Part shown: piece by piece, positions 9,122 through 17,992 of the stretch
Position numbering within the stretch: the stretch's first letter is position 1
Layout of the letters: every line of letters begins with the position of its first letter
NCBI RefSeq assembly: GCF_013520985.1
Contig: NZ_JACDTY010000008.1
Location: forward strand, 62,001 to 126,000
From: Mesorhizobium neociceri
GTDB lineage: Bacteria; Pseudomonadota; Alphaproteobacteria; Rhizobiales; Rhizobiaceae
Direction: 5' to 3'
DNA length: 64,000 nucleotides
Translations under genes and position numbers: made by a program
The notes under the pieces: model-generated
The model's database searches: none
Told to the model about the DNA's origin: nothing
Seen by the model: the letters and a program-made list of their open reading frames with translations, nothing else

Positions 9122-10153
9122 CTAGCCGCGTGCGCCGGGCTGGATAAGCGACACGGTCGCGGTGGCGTCCTCGTCGGCCGGCTTGGTCTCGTCACGCTTC
9201 AGCGAAAACTCCACCATCACCGGCAGGTGGTCCGAGCCGGTGTCTTCCAGCCGGGTTGACGACAGGATCGTCACCTTGCCCTTCGAGAACACCTGGTCGA
9301 TCGGCAGGCCCGCATAGCGGCGCAGGAAGTCGGGCAGCGTCCGGTGAATCCAGCTCGGCCCGGCCGATGGCATCACAGTCAGTCCACCGAGCGAGGCGAC
9401 ACGCCGCACCGCAGCGCTCCACGGCACGGCGTTGCAGTCGCCGGCCATGATCGCCGTCTCGCCCAGCGAGGTGAGCGTCTTGGTCAACTCGCCGATCTGC
9501 CAGTACTGCTCCTTCGGCCACGGCCAGCTCAGATGGATCGCGGCGACATCGACGCCGATGCCGCCAAAGTCGACGGTGGCGGTGGCCATCGCGCCGCGCG
9601 GTTCGCAGTATGGTTCGGTACCGACGGCAAACGGCCGCCTGGACAGGAGCGCCACGCCGAACACGCCGTTGGGGTAGGCGCACAGGATGCGGTAGGGATA
9701 GGCGCTGCTGATATAGCCGAGCTCGGTTGCCCACATCGCCGATACTTCGTCGAGCGTGATCACGTCGGGGTTGGTGCGGCCGATCAGCGAGAGAACCTTC
9801 TTGGGCGTCGGATTGTTGAAGCGCAGGTTCATCTGCAGCAGCCGGTAGACCATCTCGTTGCCGGGCTCGGCGTCACCGGCGGCCTGCACCGGCCACAGGC
9901 GCGGCAAGGTGCTCAACGTGCTGGCGAAGGCGGCCACGGCGAGGAGCAGGCCCACACCCGCCTGCAGGCGAAACGAGGTGGCAAGCAGCGGCAGCCCAAT
10001 CAGCGCCATCAGCACGGCCAGATGGATGCGGAAATGGGCGAAGGAATCGAAGGCCGGATGCAGTGTGCCAAAGAACCCGGCCACAAGCGCGACCGAGAGG
10101 CCGAGCATTGCCAGGAACGCCATCGAAGCCATCATGTTTCGCACGCGTGCCAT
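9122..10153 (-). CDS. Membrane-anchored endonuclease/exonuclease/phosphatase (EEP) family protein
   Basis: 343 residues. Three hydrophobic segments in the first ~95 residues anchor the protein in the membrane. An EEP (exonuclease III/DNase I-like) domain follows, with the expected landmarks: LQMNLRFNN, TLDEVS, AIHLSWPWP, MAGDCNAVPWS and GSDHLPVMVEF. These supply the metal-binding Asn/Glu and the catalytic His/Asp. Members of this membrane subgroup (YafD-like) have no settled substrate; nuclease or phosphodiesterase activity outside the cytoplasm is possible. It is convergent with the DUF922 gene and follows amn on the same strand, 105 bp downstream of its stop. Confidence 0.88.
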   Translation of the reverse strand: MARVRNMMASMAFLAMLGLSVALVAGFFGTLHPAFDSFAHFRIHLAVLMALIGLPLLATSFRLQAGVGLLLAVAAFASTLSTLPRLWPVQAAGDAEPGNEMVYRLLQMNLRFNNPTPKKVLSLIGRTNPDVITLDEVSAMWATELGYISSAYPYRILCAYPNGVFGVALLSRRPFAVGTEPYCEPRGAMATATVDFGGIGVDVAAIHLSWPWPKEQYWQIGELTKTLTSLGETAIMAGDCNAVPWSAAVRRVASLGGLTVMPSAGPSWIHRTLPDFLRRYAGLPIDQVFSKGKVTILSSTRLEDTGSDHLPVMVEFSLKRDETKPADEDATATVSLIQPGARG

Positions 10154-10258
10154 CAGACCGGGTTTTGCATTGCCGAGGTGTCAGGCCTGTTATCGGCGCA
10201 AATGCGGCCCAATCAAGATGACGAAACGCCTCGCGGCCAACATTTACCGGAAGCCAGC

Positions 10259-11761
10259 CTACTGGAAGGCCGTCTCCGAAAAGCTTCTCAGCTTGCGGGA
10301 ATGCAACCGTTCCATCGGCATTTCCGCCAGCTTCTCCATCGCCTTGATGCCGATGGTCAGATGCTGCGCCACTTGCCGCTTGTAGAACTCGGTCGCCATG
10401 CCAGGCAGCTTCAATTCGCCATGCAGCGGCTTGTCGGAGACGCATAAAAGCGTGCCGTAGGGAACACGGAAGCGGAAGCCATTGGCGGCGATGGTCGCCG
10501 ATTCCATATCGAGCGCGATGGCACGCGACTGCGACAGCCGCTGCACTGGCCCGCGCTGGTCGCGCAGTTCCCAGTTGCGGTTATCGATGGTGGCGACGGT
10601 GCCGGTGCGCATGATGCGCTTGAGATCGTAGCCGGAAAGCCCGGTGACTTCGGCGACCGCCTCCTGCAGCGCCACCTGAATCTCGGCCAGCGGCGGGATC
10701 GGCACCCACACCGGCAGGTCGTCATCCAGCACATGGTCTTCCCTGACATACGCATGCGCCAGCACATAGTCGCCCAGCGCCTGTGTGTTGCGCAGGCCGG
10801 CGCAATGGCCGAGCATCAGCCAGGCATGTGGCCGCAGCACCGCGATATGGTCGGTGATGGTCTTGGCGTTGGACGGGCCGACGCCGATATTGACCATGGT
10901 GATGCCGCCATGGTTCGGCTTCTTCAAATGATAGGCCGGCATCTGCGGCAGGCGCGGCGCCGCCACGCCTTCGCTGGGCACGCTTTGCCCCGCCTTGGTG
11001 ACGACATTGCCCGGCTCGACGAATTCGGTATAGCCGTGGCCGCCTTCCGCCATCTGCGCCCGCGCGCGGGCGACGAACTCATCGATGTAGAACTGGTAGT
11101 TGGTGAACAGCACGAAGTTCTGGAAATGCTGCGGGCTGGTCGCGGTGTAATGCGTCATGCGGTGCAGCGAATAATCGATGCGCTGTGCCGTGAACGGTGC
11201 CAGCGGCCTCGGTTCGCCGAACGCCACCTCGAATGTGCCGTTAGCGATCTGGTCGTCGGTGCCGTCGAGGTCCGGAACGTCGAAAAGGTCGCGGATCGGC
11301 CGCTTGATGCGCTCGGCGGCTGCGCCATCGACATGGGTGCCTTCGAGGAAGGCGAAATGCAGCGGGATCGGCGTGGTTGATTCCGAAACCGTCACCGGCA
11401 CGCCGTGGTTGCGCATGATCAGCCGAAGCTGCTCGACGAGATAGGTTTCGAACAGCGCCGGCTGGGTGATGGTGGTCGAGAAATGCCCCGGCGTCGGCAT
11501 GTGACCGTACGCCTGGCGCGAGTCGATCTGGGTGAATGAATTGGTGGTGACGCCGATCTCCGGGTAGAAGGCGCGGTAGCGCTTGCTCTCGTCGCCGCCG
11601 GCGGCAAGTGCCGCAAAGGAGTCACGCAGGAATTTGGTGTTGCGGTCGTAGAGCCCCTGCAAGGCGGCCACGGCCTTTTTGGCATCGTCGAAGCTCTTCT
11701 TGCCGAAAGGCTCCGGCATGACGACCGATTCGATAGCTTGTGGGTAGATTCGCTTTTCCAT
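10259..11761 (-). CDS. amn: AMP nucleosidase
   Basis: Cytoplasmic enzyme that hydrolyses AMP to adenine and ribose 5-phosphate, controlling the adenylate pool. 500 residues, the usual length (E. coli Amn is 484). The N-terminal AMP-nucleosidase-specific domain covers about residues 20-180. The nucleoside-phosphorylase fold follows, with NIGVGPSNAKTITDHIAVLRP, GHCAGLRNTQ and the purine/ribose-binding end ALDMESATIAANGFRFRVPYG. Start at 11761 (MEKRIYPQAIESVVMPEPF). No operon partner is evident; the EEP gene lies downstream on the same strand. Confidence 0.95.
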   Translation of the reverse strand: MEKRIYPQAIESVVMPEPFGKKSFDDAKKAVAALQGLYDRNTKFLRDSFAALAAGGDESKRYRAFYPEIGVTTNSFTQIDSRQAYGHMPTPGHFSTTITQPALFETYLVEQLRLIMRNHGVPVTVSESTTPIPLHFAFLEGTHVDGAAAERIKRPIRDLFDVPDLDGTDDQIANGTFEVAFGEPRPLAPFTAQRIDYSLHRMTHYTATSPQHFQNFVLFTNYQFYIDEFVARARAQMAEGGHGYTEFVEPGNVVTKAGQSVPSEGVAAPRLPQMPAYHLKKPNHGGITMVNIGVGPSNAKTITDHIAVLRPHAWLMLGHCAGLRNTQALGDYVLAHAYVREDHVLDDDLPVWVPIPPLAEIQVALQEAVAEVTGLSGYDLKRIMRTGTVATIDNRNWELRDQRGPVQRLSQSRAIALDMESATIAANGFRFRVPYGTLLCVSDKPLHGELKLPGMATEFYKRQVAQHLTIGIKAMEKLAEMPMERLHSRKLRSFSETAFQ

Positions 11762-11847
11762 GGCTCAATATAGAGACTCAGGACAGCACTTGGGAGGGGG
11801 AGGTGGCCACCGAGGCAGCCAAGGCGAAGATTTATTCCCAGCGCACC

Positions 11848-12042
11848 TTACCCGCGCTGCAGGCTGACGAGCAGCACAAAGCCAACGCCATGCTTCTTTG
11901 TCGCCGGCGCGTCGATCGTCGTGTCGTCACCGGCGCGCATCATCGGCATGGCCAGGACCGGCGCTGAGAGCACGATCAGGACGAGCGCCGCCCGCGGCAG
12001 AAGCCGGAGGGTCTTGAGGGCGTTGATGGCTGCGCGGTTCAT
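11848..12042 (-). CDS. Small putative exported protein, 64 aa
   Basis: Short open frame with a good signal-peptide shape: basic start (MNRAAINALKTLRLLPR), a hydrophobic core (AALVLIVLSAPVLA) and a likely cleavage site near LAMP. The remaining ~30 residues have no known motif. The ribosome-binding site is weak. It lies 39 bp behind another small exported-type ORF (12082-12240), so the two could form a minor operon. I do not recognise the family; it could still be a chance ORF. Confidence 0.45.
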   Translation of the reverse strand: MNRAAINALKTLRLLPRAALVLIVLSAPVLAMPMMRAGDDTTIDAPATKKHGVGFVLLVSLQRG

Positions 12043-12081
12043 GGCTTTGGCTTTTCTGTTTGGATCTACGTCTTTGTCGTC

Positions 12082-12240
12082 TCAGCGGCGGAAATGGTTC
12101 ATGCAATCGAATTGGCAGCTGTTGGAACTGGCTGCATCCCAGGAGCGGGCCGGACGGCCGGCTTCGGCCACGAGAATGGCGAAGAACATGCCGAACAGGC
12201 TCATCAGCAGGCAGACGATGGTGAAGCGGCGAGCGAGCAT
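12082..12240 (-). CDS. Small membrane or secreted peptide, 52 aa
   Basis: A 52-codon ORF starts at ATG 12240 and stops at TGA 12084-12082. GGAGAC lies eight bases upstream of the ATG, a strong ribosome-binding site. Residues 7-26 are hydrophobic (TIVCLLMSLFGMFFAILVAE), giving either one membrane helix or a signal peptide. The tail is polar and carries two cysteines (SNSCQFDCMNHFRR). No known family. The ribosome-binding site and the paired cysteines make it more credible than the 64-residue ORF that follows. Confidence 0.55.
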   Translation of the reverse strand: MLARRFTIVCLLMSLFGMFFAILVAEAGRPARSWDAASSNSCQFDCMNHFRR

Positions 12241-12411
12241 TTGCGTGGTGTCTCCTTGAACACGCCATCAAAATGCCCTGATGCGACTGAACCGGCTCTG
12301 ATGCCGGCGTTCATCTGCGGTTCAAAGTGATTGACGATGTTTTAGGGAGAGCATCTGCCCCGGTTACGAGGCCGCGAGGTGCCGATGCGGGTGTGTCGTG
12401 GACCGTCCTGG

Positions 12412-12440
12412 AAAAGAAAACGGGGCCTGTGAAGGCCCCG
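12412..12440 (-). terminator. Rho-independent terminator of the DUF2147 gene
   Basis: On the minus strand the sequence after the stop codon of the 12466 gene forms CGGGGCC-TGTGAA-GGCCCCG (12421-12440), followed by TTTTCTTTT (12412-12420). A GC-rich 7-bp stem plus a U-rich run is a classic intrinsic terminator. The rest of the 12241-12411 gap shows nothing coding. Confidence 0.85.
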
Positions 12441-12465
12441 TTGTCGTCATGTCAAAACAGCAAGC

Positions 12466-12807
12466 TCAGAGCTTGTGCCAGGTCTGGCTCTTGCAGATCA
12501 GGCCACCGAGCACGCAGCCGCTCATCTTCAGCGAGGTGCCCGACAGTGTGGCCTTGCCGGAGTAGGTCTTGTCGTTTGCCGGATCGGTGATGTTGCCGGC
12601 GTATTTGTTGCTCCCGGTCGCCTTGAGCGAACCGATGGTCTTGCCGGCATATTTGCCGGTCTTCAGCGTGATGGAGAATGAATCGCTACCGCCAATGAGC
12701 GCGGTGTCGCCGGCTTGCGTCTTCCAGTTGCCTTCGATCGGATCGGCCCAGGCCGCGCCCGCCATCATCATCGTGGCCGCCAGGGCCAAGCTCACTTTGC
12801 CAAACAT
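12466..12807 (-). CDS. DUF2147 family secreted protein
   Basis: 113-residue exported protein. A signal peptide (MFGKVSLALAATMMMAGAAWA) is followed by a DUF2147 domain: DPIEGNWKTQAGD, KTGKYAGKTIGSLKATG, ITDPANDKTYSGKATLSGTSL and GCVLGGLICKSQTW. DUF2147 folds as a small lipocalin-like beta barrel with no settled function; two cysteines near the end could pair. Start 12807 has GGAGG nine bases upstream and leaves the signal peptide at the N-terminus, so the longer frame to 13026 is rejected. A palindrome upstream and a strong terminator downstream suggest a tightly defined single-gene unit. Confidence 0.85.
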   Translation of the reverse strand: MFGKVSLALAATMMMAGAAWADPIEGNWKTQAGDTALIGGSDSFSITLKTGKYAGKTIGSLKATGSNKYAGNITDPANDKTYSGKATLSGTSLKMSGCVLGGLICKSQTWHKL

Positions 12808-12853
12808 ATCTGTCCTCCCTGTGGTTTTAGCTGGGGCGCCCGCCTCTCTGCCC

Positions 12854-12869
12854 CTTACGCAAACGTAAG
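12854..12869 (-). promoter_or_regulatory. Palindrome upstream of the DUF2147 gene
   Basis: CTTACG-CAAA-CGTAAG, a perfect 6-bp inverted repeat 47 bp upstream of the start codon. It is in the right place for an operator at or near the promoter. No binding protein can be named. Confidence 0.4.
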
Positions 12870-13251
12870 CTAATCCAGCTCCCGGCAAAACAAAAGCGGG
12901 TGCCGTGAGGGAAGGGTTTGCAATTTTCATGAGGGTCGAGAAAGCGCTCAGCGACCTGGAAATGAAACGATCGAGGCGTTGGCTTTGGTTTCCGTGGTTA
13001 GCAGAGTGTTGACCGGCGCCCCGCAAATTTTCGTCAAATCCGGCGCGAAACGGCGCGGTTGCAGGCTTTGTATCCTTAACGAATTTCCGCGTTTACCTCT
13101 TGTTTTAGCTTTGTTTTCTCCAAATTAAGCACGCCATTTAACGACGGATTCAAGGCTCGGCTTCATTCTCGAAAGCATCGAAAGAGCGGCTCCCCAGGGG
13201 ATACCGGGGGACAGAAAAGGCCCGCTCTCGGGAGCCAGACAGGGGACTAAA

Positions 13252-13518
13252 ATGGCACGTTTTGAAATGCTTGAAGCCGGCTTCGGCGCCATGGGGGCAA
13301 CTGCCCAGGCCGACATTCTTTTCGAACTGGGCATGATGTATGCGACCGGCCGCGATTGCGAGACCGATGTCGTTGCCGCCCACAAATGGTTCAACATCGC
13401 CGCCATCAAGGGCTCGATCCGTGCCGCCGAACTGCGCTCGGAACTGTCGGCCGCAATGTCCAAGGTCGAGATCGCCAGGGCACTGCGCGAAGCCCGCGAA
13501 TGGATGACCATGCACTGA
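13252..13518 (+). CDS. SEL1-like repeat protein, 88 aa
   Basis: Small cytoplasmic protein with one clear Sel1/TPR-like unit (ADILFELGMMYATGRDCETD, then VAAHKWFNIAAIKGSIRAAE) followed by a helical tail. Such single-Sel1 proteins are conserved in Rhizobiales; they probably bind a protein partner, but no function is established as far as I know. GGGGAC sits upstream of ATG 13252. The 225 bp before it is AT-richer than its neighbours and may hold the promoter. No operon partner. Confidence 0.8.
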   Translation: MARFEMLEAGFGAMGATAQADILFELGMMYATGRDCETDVVAAHKWFNIAAIKGSIRAAELRSELSAAMSKVEIARALREAREWMTMH

Positions 13519-13719
13519 GATCGCAGCAGACTATCGAAAACAGGGAAGCCCCGGGATCAAGACCGCAAAAGACGGCCGGAACCGGTGAAATACAAGGCCG
13601 CGACAAGACGGTCGACAATGAAGAACAAGAACGCGGCAGGCCAACACGGTCCAGCCGTGCACAATGGGGACGGCGAGCAGGTTTTCGTGGCGCGGGGGCG
13701 CATGGGGACTGCTCCACGA

Positions 13720-13765
13720 GCAAAAAGCCACGACCGGCCGGAACAAGGCTGGCGTGGCTTTTTGC
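13720..13765 (+). terminator. Long stem-loop, probable terminator
   Basis: GCAAAAAGCCACG (13720-13732) pairs with CGTGGCTTTTTGC (13753-13765), a 13-bp stem around a 20-base loop. The T run inside the 3' arm makes it a likely terminator working in either direction. The rest of the 373-bp gap between the Sel1 gene and the substrate-binding protein (13519-13891) holds only short overlapping frames that I do not support as genes. Confidence 0.6.
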
Positions 13766-13891
13766 GTTGATGAGGCCCAATCGAGTGATGCCGATGCGCC
13801 TAGACAGGCCCAATGAAGGATGAAATTGTCCCGCCTTCTGAAAGAAGCGCGGCCAGAGCGGCTGCGCGCGTGTGGGAGGAGTTCTATCACC

Positions 13892-15013
13892 ATGAAAAAA
13901 ATGGGTATTTTGAGCGCGGCCGTATTTGGCCTGATGATGAGCGCGCCGGTTGCCTTTGCCGATGACATCACCATTTCGGTGGTCGGCCCGATGACCGGAC
14001 AGCTCGCCACGATCGGCGATCAGTTCAAGCAGGGCGCAACGGCAGCCGCCGACGCCATCAACGCCGCCGGCGGTGTCAACGGCTCGATGATCAAGATCGA
14101 CATCGAGGACGACCAGTGCGATCCCAAGCAGGCGGTTTCGGTGGCCAACCGCATCGTTGCCAACAGCGTCAAGTTTATCGACGGCCATGCCTGTTCAGGT
14201 TCGAGCATCCCGGCTTCCGCCGTCTACGCCGAGGCCGGCGCGCTGATGATGAGCCCGGCCTCTTCAAATCCCGAGCTGACTGACGCCGCCGCCAAGGCTG
14301 GCTGGCCGACGATCATGCGTCTCTACACGCGTGACGACGCGCAGGGCGCCTTCATCGGCCCGTGGATTGCCAAGAAATATGCCGGCAAGAACATCGTCAT
14401 CCTGCATGACAAGAGCGCCTACGGTCAGGGCGTGGCCGATGCAGTGAAGGCGACGATGAATGCCGGCGGCCTCAAGGAAGTCGACTATGAAGGCATCAAT
14501 GCCGGCGAGAAGGACTATTCGGCTCTCGTCACCAAGCTGAAGGACCTCAAGGCCGACGTCGTCTATTTCGGCGGCTATCACCCTGAGGCCGGGCTGATCC
14601 TGCGTCAGTCGGCCGAGCAGAGCGTCAAGTTCCAGCTGATCATGCCGGATTCGATCGCCTCGCCGGAATTCTGGCAGGTCGCCGGTCCGGCCGGTGAGGG
14701 CACCATGTTCGTCTTCCCCTCGGACCCGCAGGCCAAGCCGGAAGCCAAGGAGGCCATCGCCAAGATCAAGGCGGGCGGCTTCGTGCCGGAAGGCTTCACG
14801 CTGTTCTCCTACGCCGTCGTTCAGGCGTTTGCAGAGGGCGTCAAGCGCGCCGGAACCGACGATCCGGTCAAGGTTGCCGAGGCGCTGAAGAACGGTACGC
14901 CGTTCAGCACCGTGGTCGGCGACGTGACCTTCGACGAGAAGGGCGACCTGAAGAACGCCAGCTACGACATCAACCAGTGGCATGACGGCAAATACGCGCC
15001 GATCGCGCAGTAA
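13892..15013 (+). CDS. Branched-chain amino acid ABC transporter substrate-binding protein
   Basis: Periplasmic binding protein of the Leu/Ile/Val-binding type (periplasmic-binding fold type I), 373 residues. A signal peptide ends SAPVAFA|DDI. The mature start (ITISVVGPMTGQLATIGDQF) and internal landmarks (KFIDGHACSGSSIPASAVYAEAG, IVILHDKSAYGQGVAD) fit LivJ/LivK. The start at 13892 places the signal peptide at the N-terminus, with GGAGGA 11 bases upstream. No permease or ATPase genes are adjacent, so it is an orphan that must share a transporter encoded elsewhere. The nearby leucine-degradation genes make leucine a reasonable guess at the ligand, but this is inference. Confidence 0.9.
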   Translation: MKKMGILSAAVFGLMMSAPVAFADDITISVVGPMTGQLATIGDQFKQGATAAADAINAAGGVNGSMIKIDIEDDQCDPKQAVSVANRIVANSVKFIDGHACSGSSIPASAVYAEAGALMMSPASSNPELTDAAAKAGWPTIMRLYTRDDAQGAFIGPWIAKKYAGKNIVILHDKSAYGQGVADAVKATMNAGGLKEVDYEGINAGEKDYSALVTKLKDLKADVVYFGGYHPEAGLILRQSAEQSVKFQLIMPDSIASPEFWQVAGPAGEGTMFVFPSDPQAKPEAKEAIAKIKAGGFVPEGFTLFSYAVVQAFAEGVKRAGTDDPVKVAEALKNGTPFSTVVGDVTFDEKGDLKNASYDINQWHDGKYAPIAQ

Positions 15014-15031
15014 TCGTCCGCGTACTCATGG

Positions 15032-15060
15032 AAATGGCCGGGCTTGTCCCGGCCATTTTT
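15032..15060 (+). terminator. Rho-independent terminator after the binding-protein gene
   Basis: AAATGGCCGGG-CTTGT-CCCGGCCATTTTT: a 10-bp GC-rich stem ending in a T run, 19 bases past the stop codon. Confidence 0.9.
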
Positions 15061-15071
15061 GATTAAGCCGG

Positions 15072-17033
15072 CTATGCAGCCTCTTCAACGAAGCGCACCA
15101 GCACGGTTCCGTCGGTGACCTGCGCGCCCTCGGTAGCGATCTCGGCGATCACGCCGTCATGGCTGGCCGAGATCGTGTGCTCCATCTTCATCGCTTCCAG
15201 GATCAGCAGCGGCTGGCCCTTGACCACCGCTTCGCCCCTTGCGGCGCGCACCAGTTTGACCAGCCCGGGCATCGGCGCGCGCAGGCTGCCGGAAGCAGCG
15301 GCGGCCTCGTCGGTTCGCGCCAGCGGATCCGGGACGAGGAAACTGTAGCCGACCGCGCCTTCAAACACGGTGACGTGGCCCGGCCAGCGGGCAAGGCGAG
15401 GGGCGGCGCGAAGATCGTGCGAATTGACGCTGTCATAGGGCGCATCCAGCGCCACCTCGAAGCGCCCGTCCGGCCGCACTGAAACACGTGCCAGAATATC
15501 GTCCTCGCCATGGCGCAGGCGCGTGCGCCGCGCAACAGTGTGGAAATGCGCATAGCCGGCAAGCGAGGACCATGGGTCGTCCGATGGCGGCAGCGCACCG
15601 GCGCCGGCCGCGGCAAGGGCTGCCGCGGCAACGATCTCGCCGCTCGGCGGGGCGACCGCGGTCAGCGCTTCCTGATGCCGGCCGATCAGGCCGGTATCGA
15701 CATCGCCGGCCGAAAAATCGGCGTCGGCGGCAAGTGCCGCGAGAAAGGCGGTGTTGACAGTCGAGCCGGCAATTTCGGTTTGCGATAACGCTGTGCCGAG
15801 CGCGTCGAGCGCCGCCTGCCTGTCCTTGGCGTGGACGACCAGTTTGGCGATCATCGGATCGTAAAAGGGCGAGATCGCATTGCCGGCCCGCACGCCGGTC
15901 TCAATGCGCATCGTGGCGCCCTCGGGAGCTTTGTCGGGAAATGTGAGGTGATGCAGCGTGCCGGTCGCCGGCAAAAACCCTTTCGCCGCGTCCTCGGCAT
16001 AGATACGCGCCTCGAAGGCGTGGCCGGAGAGCTGGATTTCGCTCTGCATCTTAGGCAGCTTTTCGCCGGATGCCACGCGCAACTGCCACTCGACAAGATC
16101 GGTGCCGGTGACCATTTCGGTGACGGGATGCTCGACCTGCAGGCGGGTGTTCATTTCCATGAACCAGAAGCGGTCGGCCTTCAGCCCTTGCGAGGCGTCG
16201 ACGATGAATTCGATGGTGCCGGCGCCCGAATAGCTGATCGCCTTGGCGGCCTTAACCGCGGCCTCCGTCATCGCCTTGCGCAGCGCCGGCGTCATGCCGG
16301 GCGCAGGCGCTTCCTCGATCACTTTCTGATGGCGGCGCTGCGCCGAGCAGTCGCGCTCGAAGAGATGCACGGCGTTGCCAAAATTGTCGCCGAACACCTG
16401 GACCTCGATGTGGCGCGGCTTGTCGACATATTTTTCGACCAGCACGCGGTCGTCGCCAAACGCGGCCTTGGCCTCGCGCCGTGCGCCCGACAGCGCCTCG
16501 GAGAAATCGTCGGGATGGTCGACGCGGCGCATGCCTTTGCCGCCGCCGCCAGCGCGCGCCTTGATCAGCACGGGATAGCCGATCTCGCGCGCCTTGGACG
16601 CCAGCAGCACGATCTCCTGCGCCTCGCCATGATAGCCCGGCACCACCGGCACACCGGCCTTCTCCATCAGCCGCTTGGCCGCGTCCTTCAGCCCCATGGC
16701 GCGGATCGAGGCCGCCGACGGGCCGATGAAGGTCAAGCCCGCCGCCACCACCTGGTCGACGAAGTCGGGGTTTTCCGAGAGGAAGCCGTAGCCGGGATGG
16801 ATCGCTTCGGCACCTGTCGCCAGCGCGGCCGCAACAATCTTGTCGCCGCGCAGATAGCTTTCACCGACGGGCGAAGCGCCGATATGCACCGCCTCGTCGG
16901 CCATTTCGACATGCAGAGCCTTGCCGTCGGCGTCGGAATAGACGGCAACGGTGCGCACACCGAGCCTGCGTGCCGTACGGATGACCCGGCAGGCGATCTC
17001 GCCGCGATTGGCGATCAGGATCTTGGCGAACAT
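15072..17033 (-). CDS. mccA: Methylcrotonyl-CoA carboxylase biotin-containing (alpha) subunit
   Basis: ATP-dependent carboxylation of the biotin arm for 3-methylcrotonyl-CoA carboxylase in leucine breakdown. 653 residues: a biotin carboxylase domain (~1-450, with ILIANRGEIACRVIRTARRLG, KARAGGGGKGMR, FMEMNTRLQVEHPVTEMVTG), a linker domain, and a C-terminal biotinyl domain with the biotinylated lysine in EAMKMEH (about K616). Related acetyl- and propionyl-CoA carboxylases look alike; the methylcrotonyl assignment rests on the linked mccB and ivd. It is the last gene of a leftward block, separated from mccB by a macrodomain gene and three small secreted paralogs. Confidence 0.9.
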   Translation of the reverse strand: MFAKILIANRGEIACRVIRTARRLGVRTVAVYSDADGKALHVEMADEAVHIGASPVGESYLRGDKIVAAALATGAEAIHPGYGFLSENPDFVDQVVAAGLTFIGPSAASIRAMGLKDAAKRLMEKAGVPVVPGYHGEAQEIVLLASKAREIGYPVLIKARAGGGGKGMRRVDHPDDFSEALSGARREAKAAFGDDRVLVEKYVDKPRHIEVQVFGDNFGNAVHLFERDCSAQRRHQKVIEEAPAPGMTPALRKAMTEAAVKAAKAISYSGAGTIEFIVDASQGLKADRFWFMEMNTRLQVEHPVTEMVTGTDLVEWQLRVASGEKLPKMQSEIQLSGHAFEARIYAEDAAKGFLPATGTLHHLTFPDKAPEGATMRIETGVRAGNAISPFYDPMIAKLVVHAKDRQAALDALGTALSQTEIAGSTVNTAFLAALAADADFSAGDVDTGLIGRHQEALTAVAPPSGEIVAAAALAAAGAGALPPSDDPWSSLAGYAHFHTVARRTRLRHGEDDILARVSVRPDGRFEVALDAPYDSVNSHDLRAAPRLARWPGHVTVFEGAVGYSFLVPDPLARTDEAAAASGSLRAPMPGLVKLVRAARGEAVVKGQPLLILEAMKMEHTISASHDGVIAEIATEGAQVTDGTVLVRFVEEAA

Positions 17034-17165
17034 GGAGCCTCCAGAGTTTGCCGCCCGCGGTGTCGGCGCTCCCTCGCGCTGTGCAGCCAGCCTATCCTTG
17101 CCAGCCTTCTCACACCCTGCTTTGGAGTCTGGCCATTGTCAAAGAACCGGCGATCGAAGCCTTGC

Positions 17166-17528
17166 TTATTTGGACGCAGCGATTTCGCAACGTCCTGCTG
17201 TCGTGAACTTATGGCCGTTGAGACCGGCCTGACAGGATTTCAGCGCCCCTTCTTCAGCCGCCTTCTGGGAAGGCGCATTCAAACGTGAGCCGCAGACGAT
17301 GTACAGCGAACGCACGCGTGCGTAGGGCGTGGACGCATAGGCCGAATGGCCGCTGGCCGCGACATAGGCTTTGTAGGCCTTGGTGCACGGCTCCATCAGA
17401 CTTCCCGACACATACGGATAGAAACGGACATCGCCCTTGTTCCCTGCCAGCGATGCCGCTGATCCGGCGCTGGATATGGCGACCAGAAACAGGCCTGCAA
17501 GCATCAATGCGGTCTTTCTCAATTTCAT
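17166..17528 (-). CDS. Small secreted four-cysteine protein, paralog 1 of 3
   Basis: 120 residues. A Sec signal peptide (MKLRKTALMLAGLFLVAISSAGSA) precedes a ~95-residue mature domain. The mature part contains LAGNKGDVRF, CTKAYKAYVAASGHSAYAST, IVCGSRLNAPSQKAAE, LKSCQAG and the end GRCEIAASK. Four cysteines are shared with the next two genes and probably form two disulfides in the periplasm. No catalytic motif. Its ribosome-binding site is modest, and it lies 132 bp upstream of mccA and 44 bp downstream of paralog 2. The family is not one I can name. Confidence 0.75.
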   Translation of the reverse strand: MKLRKTALMLAGLFLVAISSAGSAASLAGNKGDVRFYPYVSGSLMEPCTKAYKAYVAASGHSAYASTPYARVRSLYIVCGSRLNAPSQKAAEEGALKSCQAGLNGHKFTTAGRCEIAASK

Positions 17529-17572
17529 CTTATCCCACCCCGTTGGAGAAAGTTAAATCTTAAAGGCTCGGC

Positions 17573-17947
17573 CTACTTGGAAGCAGCGATCTCGCAAGCG
17601 CCTCCGGTCGTGACTTTCCATTTGCTGCGGCCGGCCTGGCAGGATCTCAAGGCCGTGTCTTCGGCCGCCTTTTGCGACGGTGCGTTGATGCGCGAGCCGC
17701 AGATCATGTACAAATACGTTACCCGCATATACGGCGTGGTGGCGTAAGCCGAATGGCCGCCGGCCGCCACATAGGCATTGTAAGCCTTGGTGCATGGGTC
17801 TTTCGGGTTTGTACGCAATTTCGGCCAGAAGCGGACGTCGCCCTTGCTTCCCGCCAGCGATTCCGCTGATCCGACGCTGGGTGCCGTGACGAGAAACAGG
17901 CCTGCAAGTAGCGACGCGGCTACTCGTGTGATGTATGTCGGTTTCAT
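17573..17947 (-). CDS. Small secreted four-cysteine protein, paralog 2 of 3
   Basis: 124 residues. Signal peptide MKPTYITRVAASLLAGLFLVTAPSVGSAES, then a mature domain aligned throughout with paralog 1: LAGSKGDVRFWP, PCTKAYNAYVAAGGHSAYAT, MICGSRINAPSQKAAEDTAL, RSCQAGRSKWKV, GACEIAASK. Of the three it is closest to paralog 1, differing mainly in the loop after KGDVRF. The even 44-45 bp spacing suggests tandem duplication with the intergenic DNA included. Confidence 0.75.
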   Translation of the reverse strand: MKPTYITRVAASLLAGLFLVTAPSVGSAESLAGSKGDVRFWPKLRTNPKDPCTKAYNAYVAAGGHSAYATTPYMRVTYLYMICGSRINAPSQKAAEDTALRSCQAGRSKWKVTTGGACEIAASK

Positions 17948-17992
17948 TTTGCCCTACCCATTTTGAAGATGCCGGTGATGACAGCGTTTCGC

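Noticed and set aside
13531..14010. Leftward frame opposite the start of the binding-protein gene
   Set aside because: Crosses a terminator hairpin and the signal-peptide region of a clear gene on the other strand; no family support.
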